Source of the DNA: Lumnitzera littorea
Taxonomy: Eukaryota > Streptophyta > Magnoliopsida > Myrtales > Combretaceae
Reading direction: 5' to 3'
Length of the DNA: 64,000 nt
Assembly: GCA_024138015.1 (NCBI GenBank)
Contig: JAMXBB010000002.1
Location: 49,061,473 to 49,125,472, forward strand
The translations under genes and the position numbers were made by a program. Positions 26,877 through 38,762 of the stretch are shown here, in pieces (position 1 is the stretch's first letter; each line of letters begins with the position of its first letter). The notes beneath the pieces were generated by a model, which saw only the letters and a list, made by a program, of their open reading frames with translations, ran no database searches and was not told where the DNA came from.

Positions 26877-29799
26877 TGTCACACCCCGAAGCGGCAGAAT
26901 CGTAACAGCCCCGCCGTATAAACCATCCTAAGATAGAAGTTGGTCTTATAACCGCTATCTTAGACCTGATCTACACAAGGCGTCAAAAACTAACCCGCTT
27001 TGAAGTAAACAGTTTGTAATTTAAATAAATCATTTATCTAAGAAAGTGAGGAAATATATATATGCAATAATTTAGCTATTATAATTAAAGTTTACAATAT
27101 TTCTCTGTAATATATTTCCTAGTTATTACAGTATTCGGAAATGAAAAATTCTAAAGTAAAAGCTTAAACCTTAAAAATATATGTTTATTCTTCACATGTT
27201 TTTCTTTACTCCCCAGAATCCAGCAATTGCTAGCTTCAGAGTAATGGTTTGCCATTTCTTAGTTAGCACCTGCACGACGTCTATAGGGATGTGAGCAACC
27301 ACAGCTCAGTAAGTTAGGATAGAGGACTTAAAACTATACCAAAAAAACAACAAGGTTTTCCATCAACTTATTAGGTGCAATGCATGTGCAAGCAAATGCC
27401 ATCACACGACGTTGTTTGGCCCGTCGTGAGATTAGAGAAATTGCGCCCGCTCTAATCTGGGTTGAGGAGTTGTCGTTAATGCAACAACTCACGACCAAAC
27501 CTAGGCTTGTGTAATGGAGACCTTGCTCCTCCCGTGACTACCTTCGAACCACTGTCTTTACCCTTGCCATGACTTCCTCTCTTATCACTTAGTTCGACTG
27601 AGGATGAAGAAGGGACCATTTTGTAATCCTGCGCTATCCCTTTCGAAGGGATCGGTATTTGGCCGAAGAGTCCTAAGTTCCCCTAACGGGTTGCCATGCA
27701 TGTCTGATATTGGTTACTGATCGTATATTAGATTAAGTCTAGTTTAGGGTGATCAATTATTTCATACAAATCATATAATACATGGCAGAGCAACAAACAG
27801 AATCATAGTATCACCCATAATCAAGCACCTGCACACATCCAACTATCTAATAAGCACAACCAAGCATAATCTTAAGCCTCCAAAATACTGTATCGTATTA
27901 ATCCCAACTTACCTAGACTTCTCGCTCACTCGTTCAAGGTCCGATTTGCTTAGGCCATCGCCGATCATCCCTATAACACAAATGTGGTTTCAATTTTTCA
28001 TATAACTATTATAGGTTCATTTTATCCTATAACGCTTATTGTTATGTTTTGTTTAGGTTTTAATATGCCTAATTATCTAGGTCTTAGGTCTTAAGTCTTT
28101 TACAATTATTCTAGATTTGGGTTTAGGTTCGGGTTCCGCATCAATTTCTAAACTAGATTCTAGTTCGATTTCTAGGTACTGTTTTGTACCCGAACCTTAG
28201 AAATTTGTTTCAACTCTTAATGTGAAACTAATCACATTATTTCCAGATATCTTAAATACGATCACTACCCTTAGTTAGTATTTTATTCCATCCGGTATAC
28301 TTAAATCCATATTAGTATACCGAATTTACTCCTGTTGTGAGAAATTTTTACATTTTTCATATAATTACCTAAAATTAAATTTGGTTTCAGATTTATTATG
28401 TTCTGATTTTCGTTATTTTATTATCTAATTAAACTTAATTTTTCATATTTATTAAATTTCCAATTCTACATATTCCTAATTTTCTACATTTACCACATAA
28501 CACCTTCATTATTTACACTTAACACTCCATAGACTAGGATTAGGATTCCACATCAGAGATTAACATCCCTAAACATCTAATTACTATCTAAATCAGTAAT
28601 TAATGTCTTAATCACCTAATTAACCTAAAATCACCCAATTTTTCCATCATTTTAGGACTAAAAATTAACTTAAAAATTTCGAAAATTAATTTTAAAAAAA
28701 ATGGCTTCATGAAACTGTTCTATATCACATGAGCATCCTACAGAAAAAAAATTGAGCTCCAAACTACACTCTTAAGGTCATTTATTTCTAAACCGAAATA
28801 TTCTCGGTTTTGCATGATTTCTTAAGGACCATATATTACGGGATATATTTTCATCAAAATAATATTTTTCCTAAAAACTACATACAAAAATATTCCAGAA
28901 TAACAAAATTCATAATTTTCTAAGAATATTTACTATTTTTAACAAAATTACATAAAATCGGACTCACCGATCTGGGTGGCTCCGACCACCGTTGGCCGCC
29001 GTGGCCTTATCGGCAGGCTTGGGCGCTGCCACCACCGTGTGGTGGTGGTGGCCGTCTACTTCCAACTGCTCGTTTGGTGGGGGTTCTCTTTAAAAGTCTT
29101 AATTGCACAATTTTTCTTATTTTTTTTTCTAACTCGATTTTTTCTCTCAATTTTCACCTCTCTCTATTTTTCTTACTTTCCAAACTGCCCAAATGAGCTA
29201 TGTGATTTTTCCTGCTATTTATAGGGATTTAGGGGATTTATTGTGCATTAAATGGGATAAGATAATTGCCTTATCCCTTAATTTTTGGCTTTTGCGTTGT
29301 CTTAATTTAATTGGCCGAATTTTTTCTTATTTTTCCCAACTGCCACGACCCAATTTTGGATCATTCATGATTTTTTCTAATTTTTCTTGATTTTTCCTTA
29401 ATTAATTATGAATTTTCTTTAAGTATTTAGTATTATTTTAGCACATTTTGTATATTTTAAGAATTACGCGTATTTATACTTACATGTAAATTCATATATA
29501 ATACAAATAAATATTCTTAAATATTATTTAGGTCATTCTATTATTTTTAGTATACATATAATCTATCTCTAGTAATTTATTAGTTATTAGATTACACTTT
29601 TTGCCTTTTCGGTAATTAGCAATTATTATGCTTAAAATTTGAAAATTTTATAGTTTCCTATTTTATTACTTATTTTCTTAAATTCAAGTTTATGGGGTCA
29701 TTTTTACTAATATTTCTCTCAATAGTTTATAATTTAGACTTGATCGGGTCTTTCAACCGATCGAAACCTTGAGTGATTGGTTGTGGAGCTTACACTTGA
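26872..29799 (-). mobile_element. 2.92 kb LTR unit (probable solo LTR) in copia RT, CTTGA duplication
   Basis: The unit runs from TGTCACACCCCGAAGC at 26877 to GGAGCTTACA at 29794 (2918 bp). The exact 5-bp duplication CTTGA lies at 26872-26876 and 29795-29799. Deleting unit plus one duplication restores copia RT in register (KGYTQ followed by KGIDYHDTF). Its start is shared with the units at 891 and 10484. Some plus-strand stretches are open (28976-29390) but look like random LTR sequence, with GTGGTGGTGG low complexity at about 29040. No gag-pol is present inside. Confidence 0.9.
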
Positions 29800-31767
29800 G
29801 TGTAGCCTTTAGCCACAAGCTTAGCTTTGTATCTTTCAATAAAACCATTAGGCCTGTACTTAATTTTATAGACCTACTTAAAACTAATAGGCTTTTTATT
29901 AGGTGGCAATTGGGTAAGTTCCCAAGTATCATTAAGTTCTAAAGCTTCAATCTCCTTATTCATGGCTAAAACCCATTCTTTATGTTTTGATGCTAGAGAA
30001 TAACAAAATGGTTCGTGTATATTAAGAATGTTAGCTATGGAAGTAACATAATCATCAGGAAATGAGACACATGTATTGTTCGTAAGAAAAGGACATAAGG
30101 TATTAGAAGAAGGAATAGAAGTAGAGATGGATATGGATGAACAAGAAACTGATGAAGTGATAACTGCATTATTAAGATGGCAAACATAGTCTTACAACCA
30201 AGAAGTGAGTTGATACACTCTGGTATATCTATTGAAATCTGAAGTTGATGGAATAGGAGAGACATGAGATTGAGAAGTGATAGGAGTATGATCAGGCATA
30301 GAAGACAACTAACCAGTAAAGGTATTGAAAGAAGAATCAATAATAGAAGTATCTAACAAAAATGCAATAGAAGGATGAGACACGATGGAAGAATTATTAG
30401 TCATGGAAGCATAGGGAAAGACTTGCTCATAAAACATAACATCCCTACTAACAAAGATCCTTTTATTAGAAACATTAAAGAGCTTATAGCCCATCTGACC
30501 ACGTGTGTACCCAAGAAACATACACTTGATAGCTTTGGACTTAAACTTATCTTTGTAAGGAATATTATTAACAACAAAACATAAGCAACCCACTACCTAC
30601 AAGTGTATATAGGAAGGCTTGGTACTAAAAAGTATCTCATGTAGAGACTTCCAATTCAATCGAGACATAGGTAAGATATTGAAGAAGTATGTAGTAGTTA
30701 ATACACACTCTTCCCAAAATTCCTTAGGTAGAGAAGCTTAAATTCGTAAAGCTCTTGCCATTTCTATAATATACCTATGTTTCCTCTCGACCTTATCATT
30801 TTTTCATAGGGTATAGGAGTAGATTTTTTATATATAATACCAAAATGATGTAACAAAGATTGACAAGTATGTAATAAAAATTTCATCCCATTATCAAACC
30901 TCATGAACTTCGGAACTAAGTGAAACTGATTTATAACAAGACAAATGAACATATCAAGAACCTTTACCACTTGAGACTTATTATTGAGCAAGGATGTCCA
31001 CGTATACGAACTGTAATAATCAAGAATAGTAAAAAAATAACTAGCTTTAGAAATAGGAGCATAAGAATAAGGTCCTTAGATATCAACATAGAGCAAATCA
31101 AATAAAGAAGTAGACTTGCTTTTGGACCTTTCAAAAGGAATTTAGTGGTTTTTTGCAACAAAATAGGGTCTCACACAAAAAATTACTCATGTCCAAACCT
31201 TTACAGCTATCTAATTGTCTTAATTTGGATAAGGAAACATGTCCCAAATGTTGATGTAAGAGATCTAAAGTATCATTACATGAAAGATTGATAGAAGGAA
31301 ATTGAAAAAAAAAAAATCAGATGATTGAACTTCGGAATGCAGCAAATATAATCTATGGGAGTGAGAAGCCAAAGCAACAACTTGGTTATTTTTCTAGTTT
31401 TGGAAAGTAAAATAGGAAGAATCAACTTTGGCTATTAGATTACAATCAAGCAAAGCTTTATGTATTGACATCAAGTCGTAAGAAAAGTATAGTACATAGA
31501 ACATTCTATGAAGTGTTAAGGTTGCATTAATATGAGCTAAACTAATCAATTGCACAATCTTGGTGTTTCCATCAGGGAGTTTAATAACAATTGGGTGATC
31601 GAGTGTTTATGTGTTGAAAAGAAGTGTGTAATATGGTGGTATGTGATTTGTAGCTCCCAAGTCAATTATACAAGAGCTAACATCCTTGCTCTCAACATTA
31701 AAACAAAAAGAATGAGAGTTACTAGCATATTGAATGGTATTAACAATAGCAACTTCCTGATCATCCT
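29800..31767 (-). pseudogene. Copia element: protease, integrase and start of RT
   Basis: On the minus strand from 31767 down. The protease active site reads IIDLGATNHI at about 31640-31665 (normally DSGAT; Ser to Leu by a C-to-T change). The GAG-pre-integrase zinc region follows (HQHLGHVSLSKLRQL at about 31205-31250). The integrase core is next (LLYVDI, LNNKSQVVKVLDMF, KFMRFDNGMKFL, CQSLLHHFGIIYKKS). The integrase C-terminal block is KSKAIKCMFLGYTRGQMGYK with KRIFVSRDVMFYEQ at about 30420-30550. Then comes the RT start (YRPNGFIERYKAKLVAKGYTQ at about 29800-29880). Domain order PR-IN-RT-RH proves Ty1/copia. The gag-protease linker ends abruptly at 31767, where another element begins. Confidence 0.9.
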
Positions 31768-32049
31768 TGTAGACACCTAATTTTTACTCTTCTATAGTTC
31801 TAATTTTTTATTTTACAAAAAGGGTCCTAATTCAAAAATAAAATAAAATAAAAAATAAAAAATTAATAAAAGATAGAAAAATAATAAAAATTGACAAATG
31901 ATGAAAATAAAAAAAATGAGAGAAAAAATTAAAAAGATATTTTTAGGAAGTACATTATTTTAGGGACAAATAGTTTTAGCTTAGTCTAAAAAATTATTTT
32001 AGGGAATCGGGTAGTTTAAGTACAATTTAATTGTATTGAATGTCAAAGC

Positions 32050-32130
32050 ACAGGTCAACGGCCTAACGGATAAGCATTGGAGTATTAGATTGGATTTAAT
32101 TTGAGGTCTTAGGTTTGAGTCTTGCCAGAC
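32050..32130 (+). other. tRNA-like segment inside the LTR
   Basis: A-box-like CGGCCTAACGGATAAG is followed about 40 bases later by B-box-like GGTTTGAGTCTTGCC. The layout resembles an internal pol III promoter. A related segment lies in the LTR at 13976-16547. It is not a complete cloverleaf that I can fold by eye. Confidence 0.5.
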
Positions 32131-32302
32131 ATCTATGTATTTTATTTTTCTATATTTTACAAGAGCGAGAGAAATAAACGGGATTCATATTTAATTAAAA
32201 ACATTTAAATCTAATTTGATTTTATTAAATCGGACTTGAATTAATTTAGATCTAGTTTAATTATTATCAAATTAGATACAATAGATATGATTTGGTTTGA
32301 GT

Positions 32303-32312
32303 TATATAAATA
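32303..32312 (+). promoter_or_regulatory. LTR TATA box
   Basis: TATATAAATA is the strongest TATA match in this LTR. It is followed by a GC-richer, A/C-rich stretch (32330-33190) that looks like transcribed LTR leader. Confidence 0.6.
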
Positions 32313-33271
32313 GATACATTCGTAAAAAGAAGACATCGACTTTTTCATCTGTTGTCCCTCATCTAAACTACGTCCATAGCATATACACAAGATCACTTCC
32401 CACATCCCAACAGCAGCAAACTTTGAACCCTCATCTATTGTGCCATAAACCCATTCCAATACACAACAGCAGCACGACAGCAGTGTCACCCAAACAAACC
32501 AACACCCAAATAGCCACCCCATCCCCATTCAATTCTCTTTAGCGACCACGCCTCTCTCTTCGACAAAAACCCACGCCTGTACAGTCCCGCGAGCAACAGA
32601 CGACAACTCTACACTCACATATGCTCCAGCCCACACATGCCAACATACACACTGTACACATCGATTTGCACTTTACACCAACTACTCTACACCTGTACGG
32701 TCCTATGAACAGCAGATTGACGCCCAACACATGTGCACGCCTCCATCCTCCTCGTCCAATCTATACACACGAACACATACACTTCTGATCAGCCGCACTC
32801 CGCAGTCGATATGTCGCTCCATCGTCCATCTACACGCCGCACCGACCATCACCAACACATGACCAGCAGTAGTGCTGCGTGGGCAGAACACGCTTGACAA
32901 CTAATTCTACAATCGCGCGTGCACATTATTGACAAATCATACACCTTCCATGCAATCTCGAAGTCCAACGTGCGCAGCACTAGCGACAACATCCATTGTA
33001 GCACTCGCAAAACAACAAGTTGAGCAGTGGTTACTTCTCACACTTCATCACTGTTGTTTACAACCCGCACTGCCTACTGTACCAATCAACTGCACGTAGA
33101 GGCTGACTCCATAACAGCCAATGGTCGCTGAACAGTTTACTATTGCTCCTCACTGTATGCAACAAACAGTAACCACATGCAATCAGGTTTGGTTTCTATC
33201 TAAGCTTTCCTAATTTATTATTATCATATTATATTATTATTTTGTTAGGACTTTAATAGTTTAACATGGTA

Positions 33272-33510
33272 TATATATAGATATATATATACATGTGTGT
33301 ATGTGTGTGTGCGTGTGTGTGTGTGTGTGTGTATGTGTGTGCGTGTGCGTGTGTGTGCGCGCACATGCGTGTGTGTGTGTGTGCGCGCGCGCGCGCGCGT
33401 GTGTGCATGTGCGTGCGGGTGCATGCGTGTGTGTGTGCGCGCCCGCGCGTATGTGTGTGTGTGTGTGTGTGCGTGCGTGCGTGTGTATGTGTGTGTGCGT
33501 GTGTATGTGT
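33272..33510. repeat. Long alternating purine-pyrimidine (TG/CG)n tract
   Basis: 239 bp of strict purine-pyrimidine alternation (TA, then TG with many CG and some CA/TA steps). I count two exceptions, at 33418 and 33443, each a single substitution that keeps the phase. It includes GCGCGCGCGCGCGCG at about 33384-33398. Open frames across it on both strands are repeat artefacts. Confidence 0.95.
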
Positions 33511-36500
33511 TAGTTTAAGGTACTTTTTTAGCATTAGTTTTCTTTGTAATATAGATTAGGTACATTATATTAATTTAAGTGAATGTTTAATAAGTAGTAA
33601 TATAGATAGAAAGACATATGCATATTAGATAAGGGATTCTTAAGATTAATTTTTATTATATAGATATTGTTATCTATTAGTACATATAATATATAATATA
33701 TGAATATGTCGGCATAGGGGTTTTAGTATTAGTTTTTATACAAGTATATTATATGAATTATTTTATTTTTGGTAGATAGTTGTATATATTAGTTTAGGGA
33801 TTATTATGATTGGTCATTTTTAATTATTTGGTTTTATTTAAGGATTTGTTACATAGAAAGTTTTTTTTTCTTTAAATAAAAATTAATAAAAGACCCTTTT
33901 TTAAAAAAATAGGATTGTTAGAGCATTTTTTATAAAACAAAAATACTCAAGAAGTTAGAACCCTTTTAGATTTTATTTAAATAAACTAGATTTGTAGCAA
34001 TGTAAATTCGGTCGGTTTTCAAAAATTAAAATAAATCAACACATTAAAGATTTTTTGGAAAAAACTACGATTGTCTGATCCTGACTAATGGGTACGTAGG
34101 TATCTTCGGGGTGACGATAAAATATGTAGAAATTTAGGTTCTTTTTCTTTTGATTTTTATTTATTTATTTTTAAATATTATAATTAAAAGAATAATCCTA
34201 ATTTCGGTAAATAGATAGTGGTACTCGTTAGAGTTTAATAGGTTAACTCCCGAACTCGGAACCCTCTAGTTCTTCATTAAAATTGAAATCAAAGACCGGT
34301 AGCCAAATCGTAATCAATCTACCTAATTGATTATGGTTTCTTTTTCTTTTCCCGACTTCGGTTGGGTAGTGACTCAAAAAATTATTTTCAATAAAAAACT
34401 GGAATTTCTCAATTTCTTTAGTTGAGGATTAATATTAAATGGGTTAGAGTTTAGTATTAATCGAAAATGGGAAATTAATTTTAAATAAAAGAAACCGAAA
34501 AATCATGCTCGACAGTTTGGTGACTCCACAGAAGATTGCTAGAGGGCTAGCCACTACAAGTTACCAAAAATAAGATTATTTAAAAAAAAGATGAAATAAT
34601 AAAAATAAAAAAAGAACTTAAGTATGTTATTCTATGTATTTTTTTATTTTATTATCTTTTTTTTAGTAACATTTTTTTGTTGAAGTTTACTTATTGAGGA
34701 TAGCGTTGGGGGTTTACTTTATTTTTATTCTATTTTTCTAGATCATAAATGCATGGTAGATATGGTCAGAACCAAGCCGTCTTAGGACCTTAGGAGGGGG
34801 GCTACTGTGTAAGTTTCGGATGTTGTGGGGCAATCACCTTCCGGGGCCGATCAGGCTACCTCGCTTAAGTTTAAATGCGATCATAGAACTGCTGTTTTGA
34901 AAAAACGTGATGGTTGCAGAACTTGAGGACCTTTAAAGCCCACCCGTTGCATCACATGAAAACATTTAAAAAAAAAAAATCACAAGAACCTATGATGTGA
35001 CAAACCTAAATGGACAAAGATAGTTGTGAAGTTACAATTGTAATATAAATCCGTAAAAAATTTGCAATAATTCTATGTAAAGTTTGGAATAGGTGATTAT
35101 TGTAATTTTGATTTTTTTTTTTTTTACATAACAATGGCTAGATTAAGTCAAGGGGCTTTCAAATAGATTCACATCTACCCATCTCATTAGTCTTAAAAGA
35201 TACTCTAGATATGGTTCTAACTTTTCAACCCAAATAAGTAAGAATTTATTAGGAACAAGATTGGGCTCATCTTGCCTCTATAGAAGAGCCTTGTAAATAT
35301 TACCTTAGTATAGGCCTTCGTGCATCTATGGGAGCTCGAATCTATTGCTTTTTGTTTGGGCCCACATCAGTTGAGCCCAACTCTCACGGAGTAAATAGAA
35401 AACAAAAAATAAAAATAAAAAAAAGAAGCTAAACAAAAAGAATCAAACTTGTAAAATAACAGGTATTATTATTGTGTCTGGTATTCTACCAACCAGAAAT
35501 ATTCATTCTTTTAGGAAAATTTAGCATTTTGCAAATAGCCTTCTTCATTCGGAATAAATATGATTTAGATTTTTTCCTTTAGAATTCCTCATTTGTAAAT
35601 AGACCCTCAGTAATGTTGTTCTAGAATTCTAATAAAGCAACCCTCCATTTACAATTCCATCACTCGGTTTTTGTAACGCAAAAGCCATAACTTTTCCTCT
35701 CTCTTTCCAAAAAAAAAAAACAGAAAGAGAAAAGAAAGAAAAGAAAAAGAAAGAAATTTGCTAACGGTTATAAATCTTTATAGGGTTCGGGACAAACACA
35801 ATTACTTGGCCCATTAAGGCAAATAATCTAAACAGACCTGCTTGGCCCAAGAAAATAACCAACCAAACCCGAGCCCTAGCCTATCAAGATAGTTGAACAA
35901 ACTCAAGGCTTGAGCCATCAAGTCCAATCATAAACCGAGTCAAAACACAAAGCCATAAAACACTATCCTAAGCTTGATCCCCGGTACAAACAAAAATGGC
36001 AATTCATTAGTCCCTTCCACTTCAAAAGTTATCAATTCCAGCCCATTCGAACTTTGAAGAACCTAACCCAAAATCAGATATGGAAGTTTAAGGGCGTTAA
36101 GACCTATAAGTCTAGGGCATAGGGCATTTAGTCTTTAAAATTTCACAACTGGGGCATGTTCCTAGAAATTGGAGAGTAAGGTCAATACCTTAAGGTCAAT
36201 CAATCCTTATGTAAGGAATTGGTAACTTACTTTTAAAAAGTTTTGAACGAAAAGAGGCGAGCTATATCCTATACACTAACCCTTAAACACTTTGAGAGTT
36301 AAGAGACATCATGGTGAGGATATTTTAGACTTATTCCTTAAAGGAGGTCCATTTTGAATTTAATACGCAGACCGGAATGAAGTTAGGTATTTATTTTCAA
36401 ATTCCAAACGCAATTATCCTTTAACAACCCCGTTGGACTGATCTAGAGTCATTTCAAATGTAAACCCTATCAAGAACCACCTTATAGTGGGGTAATTCGG

Positions 36501-36730
36501 AAGGTAGGGTCATTAATTAGGAGAGAAGGATAAAACTGATTTGTGCTTACCCCAGTAATAACAATTCAACGATAATTTTTGTTTTTGATAAATTGTTTCC
36601 TTTGAAGAAGAGCTAACATTTTTCTAAAGGCTATACATACCTTACCTAAGCCAATGTACTCTAAACTTATGGATTTAGAGCCTTGATTCATTTAAAGACA
36701 AAAACTTGACAAAAGAGATAGTTATTTTTG

Positions 36731-36813
36731 AGGAAAGAAAAAAAAAAGAAATGAAATGAAAAAAGAAAAAAAAAAGAAAAAAAGAAAAAAGAAAAAAAAA
36801 AGGAAAAAGGAAA
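36731..36813. repeat. Homopurine (A-rich AAG/AAAG) tract
   Basis: About 80 bp are almost entirely A and G on the plus strand. A shorter similar tract lies at 35706-35757. Both are low complexity. They might be remains of a polypurine region of the Tat-like element, but nothing shows this. Confidence 0.8.
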
Positions 36814-37830
36814 ATGAATAAATACCTAAATATTGGGCTTGAGAAAATCCCCAATCAAAGAAGGTTTAAGTTGCTCAAAAAAACACAAAGCCTTGAATCG
36901 CATTCCTAACAAAAAAACACAAAACCTCATATTCATTCAAAATCATGTTCTCAACCACAAACCAAAAACTCCATATTCATTTCAAAATCACACTCCAAAT
37001 CACGAACATAAACCCTTTCTATCCACTCGATTCTCAAACATAAGACCTTCCCACCCACAATACCTCCCTACTCAAAGCTCTTCCAATTTTGAAGAATAAT
37101 TTATCTAAGATAAAAATTATTTTTGAAACTGGGGCAAGCGCACATTTAGTTCATTCTTAAGGGTTCTTGACTTGTACCCCCAAGGTTGGATGGAAGCACT
37201 TCTTTCAAAATAGGCCCTCTCAATTAACTTCTTTTGAAATCATTTGACCAAAAGCCTAATTTACAATACTGAACCCAAAAAGACCTAACAGATCGATCAA
37301 AGCGTATCACTTACAAACTGGATTATAATTTTTGGAATAGTAATCAACAGTGAAATCCAGACCGAAAATGTGTAAGGAAGTCTTCTTTGACTAAACTAAT
37401 CGTGAGTTACCTTTTCCTTACGAAATGAATGTTTAAAGCCTATCCAAGAAGCTCATTGTTTAGGTTACAAACTAGGGTGGATATGAGATACCTTACATGA
37501 TTATAGCGTTTTCCTTTTAAATAGGAATTGGTATCCATTAGCAAACTTTCAAGGAAAAAGAAGGAAAAAAGAAAATGAAAAGACATGAAAAGGAGAGAGA
37601 GAAAGTAGAGGCTTGTTACAAGTTTTTCCATTCATTTTCCAGTCCATTTCATCCATAATAGCCAAATTTTCAATTCATGTTATAAACAGTTTTCACTAAA
37701 TTCCTCGTTTGTAAATTTCTCAAATCAAGAGTTTTTTTTCGAGTCGACTATGTTCATTAATTTTTCTTTCAACTGTCAATAGAGTTTAAGCGAGTTTGAA
37801 GGGTGCCTACCCTTTATCCATTTTCTCAAG

Positions 37831-38240
37831 GATATAGATAGCTCATAAAGCATTGTTCCTATCCATATCTTCTTTAGCACTTCAGCTAATTCATGGAGTG
37901 CTATCCAGATTCATATTCTCATTTAAGGATCTAGCCAGCTAATAGAGCGCAGTCTCAATCTAAAGTTTCTTAAGCTTCTGGCTGGCTCCTAAAACACAGT
38001 CCCAATTTATAATTTCCTAGGGAGCTAGCTAGCTTGTAGAGCGTAGTCCCAATCTAGAGTTTCTTAGACTCTTAGTCGCTCAACTAACAGAATGTTGCTC
38101 AACTTATAATCTTTTAGGGATTTAGCAAGCTCAGGGAGCGCTATCCCAATTAAAAGTTTCCTCATCTTTTAGGTCTTAGCTAGTTCAAATGGCGCTTTGA
38201 CTACCTTGGTTAGTCAGCTCATTAGGGCACGCCCAAGTTT
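37831..38240 (+). repeat. Degenerate tandem repeat, period about 47 bp
   Basis: Eight to nine units share the pattern AGCTx...AGAGCGCAGTCCCAATCTAxAGTTTCTTA. Best-aligned unit starts are 37926, 37973, 38020 and 38067 (exactly 47 bp apart), then 38117 and 38172 with small insertions. Tandem arrays in the 3' untranslated part of the internal region are known for Tat/Ogre-type gypsy elements. The position near the 3' side of this one fits. Confidence 0.8.
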
Positions 38241-38661
38241 CTTCATCATTACTAATCTCATGTAATAATTGATAAATGAGAGGTGCATTCTTTTGACTAT
38301 GCTGCTCATGAATTTGATTCTAGAGATCATAAGTAGACTTAGAGCATAAGAAATTTTTTGAAATCTCACTAAGCATAGAGTTTAAAAGCCAACAACGGAC
38401 CATATAATCACTTCTTTGCCATTTAACAAAATCTGGAGCATTATCAGTAGGTTTTCTAATCATACCATCAATAAGCCCTATTTTTAGTTTCGCCCCAAAT
38501 CCCATTCTTACTAAAAGACACCAAGACAAGTAATTCAATCCATTGAACACTATATTACAAATCACCATACTCGGATTGTCAAATCCTGACAAATAATATG
38601 GATCCGAAATGTTTGGTTCTATAGGAACCATAGCTTGATTGTTCGTTATGAAAAATCCCAA
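38241..38661 (-). pseudogene. Copia gag remnant (N-terminal half)
   Basis: The minus-strand translation contains DPYYLSGFDNPSMVI, LNYLSWCLLVRMGFGAK, GLIDGMIRKP, ADFVKW-type and STYDL(stop)NQIHEQHSQKNAPLIYQL motifs of the plant copia gag (retrotran-gag/UBN2 type). The in-frame TAG at 38320-38322 replaces the usual Trp of DLW. Sequence stops after LLHEIS. About 200 residues of gag, including the CCHC zinc knuckle, are missing up to the protease at 31767. Confidence 0.88.
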
Positions 38662-38750
38662 TTCAGTTAGAAACAGTCAAAGGAAGGATCTTACCAACAC
38701 AGTGAAATTCATAATTTAGAGAGAAAAAGAATTAGAAGAAGGATCCTACT

Positions 38751-38762
38751 GCTTTGATACCA
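38751..38762 (-). promoter_or_regulatory. Copia primer-binding site (reversed)
   Basis: The minus strand reads TGGTATCAAAGC, one base from the initiator tRNA-Met site TGGTATCAGAGC. It directly abuts the LTR at 38763. Confidence 0.9.

Larger units (their letters stand above)
31768..34514 (+). mobile_element. 5' LTR of a Tat/Ogre-like gypsy element
   Basis: It starts TGTAGACACCTAATTTTTAC and ends ATGCTCGACA (2747 bp). It is followed directly by TTTGGTGACTCCAC, close to the primer-binding site seen in Tat/Ogre-type gypsy elements (a TTTGGCGACTCC class). The block GGGTACGTAGGTATCTTCGGG at about 34090 is also typical of that lineage. It interrupts the copia gag-protease linker at 31767. The expected duplication of the preceding 5 bp (ATCCT) is not visible on the right because the element is truncated there. 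Confidence 0.8.
34515..38240 (+). mobile_element. Tat-like element internal region, 3'-truncated, non-coding
   Basis: It opens with the primer-binding site (34516-34529). A Tat-type leader follows, with a GC-richer part at about 34750-34960. Beyond that I find no gag, protease, RT or integrase motif across about 3 kb. The region ends in a tandem repeat that runs straight into copia gag at about 38240. No second copy of the 2.7 kb LTR is present. It is either a non-autonomous derivative or a heavily decayed element that has lost its 3' end. Confidence 0.6.

Noticed and set aside
28976..29390. Two plus-strand open frames in the 26877-29794 unit
   Set aside because: They lie inside an exactly bounded LTR unit and show no domain; GTGGTGGTGG low complexity.
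15935..32130. True tRNA genes
   Set aside because: A/B-box-like motifs only. No full acceptor, anticodon and T arms that pair.
33253..33559. Overlapping open frames of 70-95 residues rich in Cys/Val or His/Thr on both strands
   Set aside because: They are direct translations of the alternating TG/CG tract and exist in every frame.
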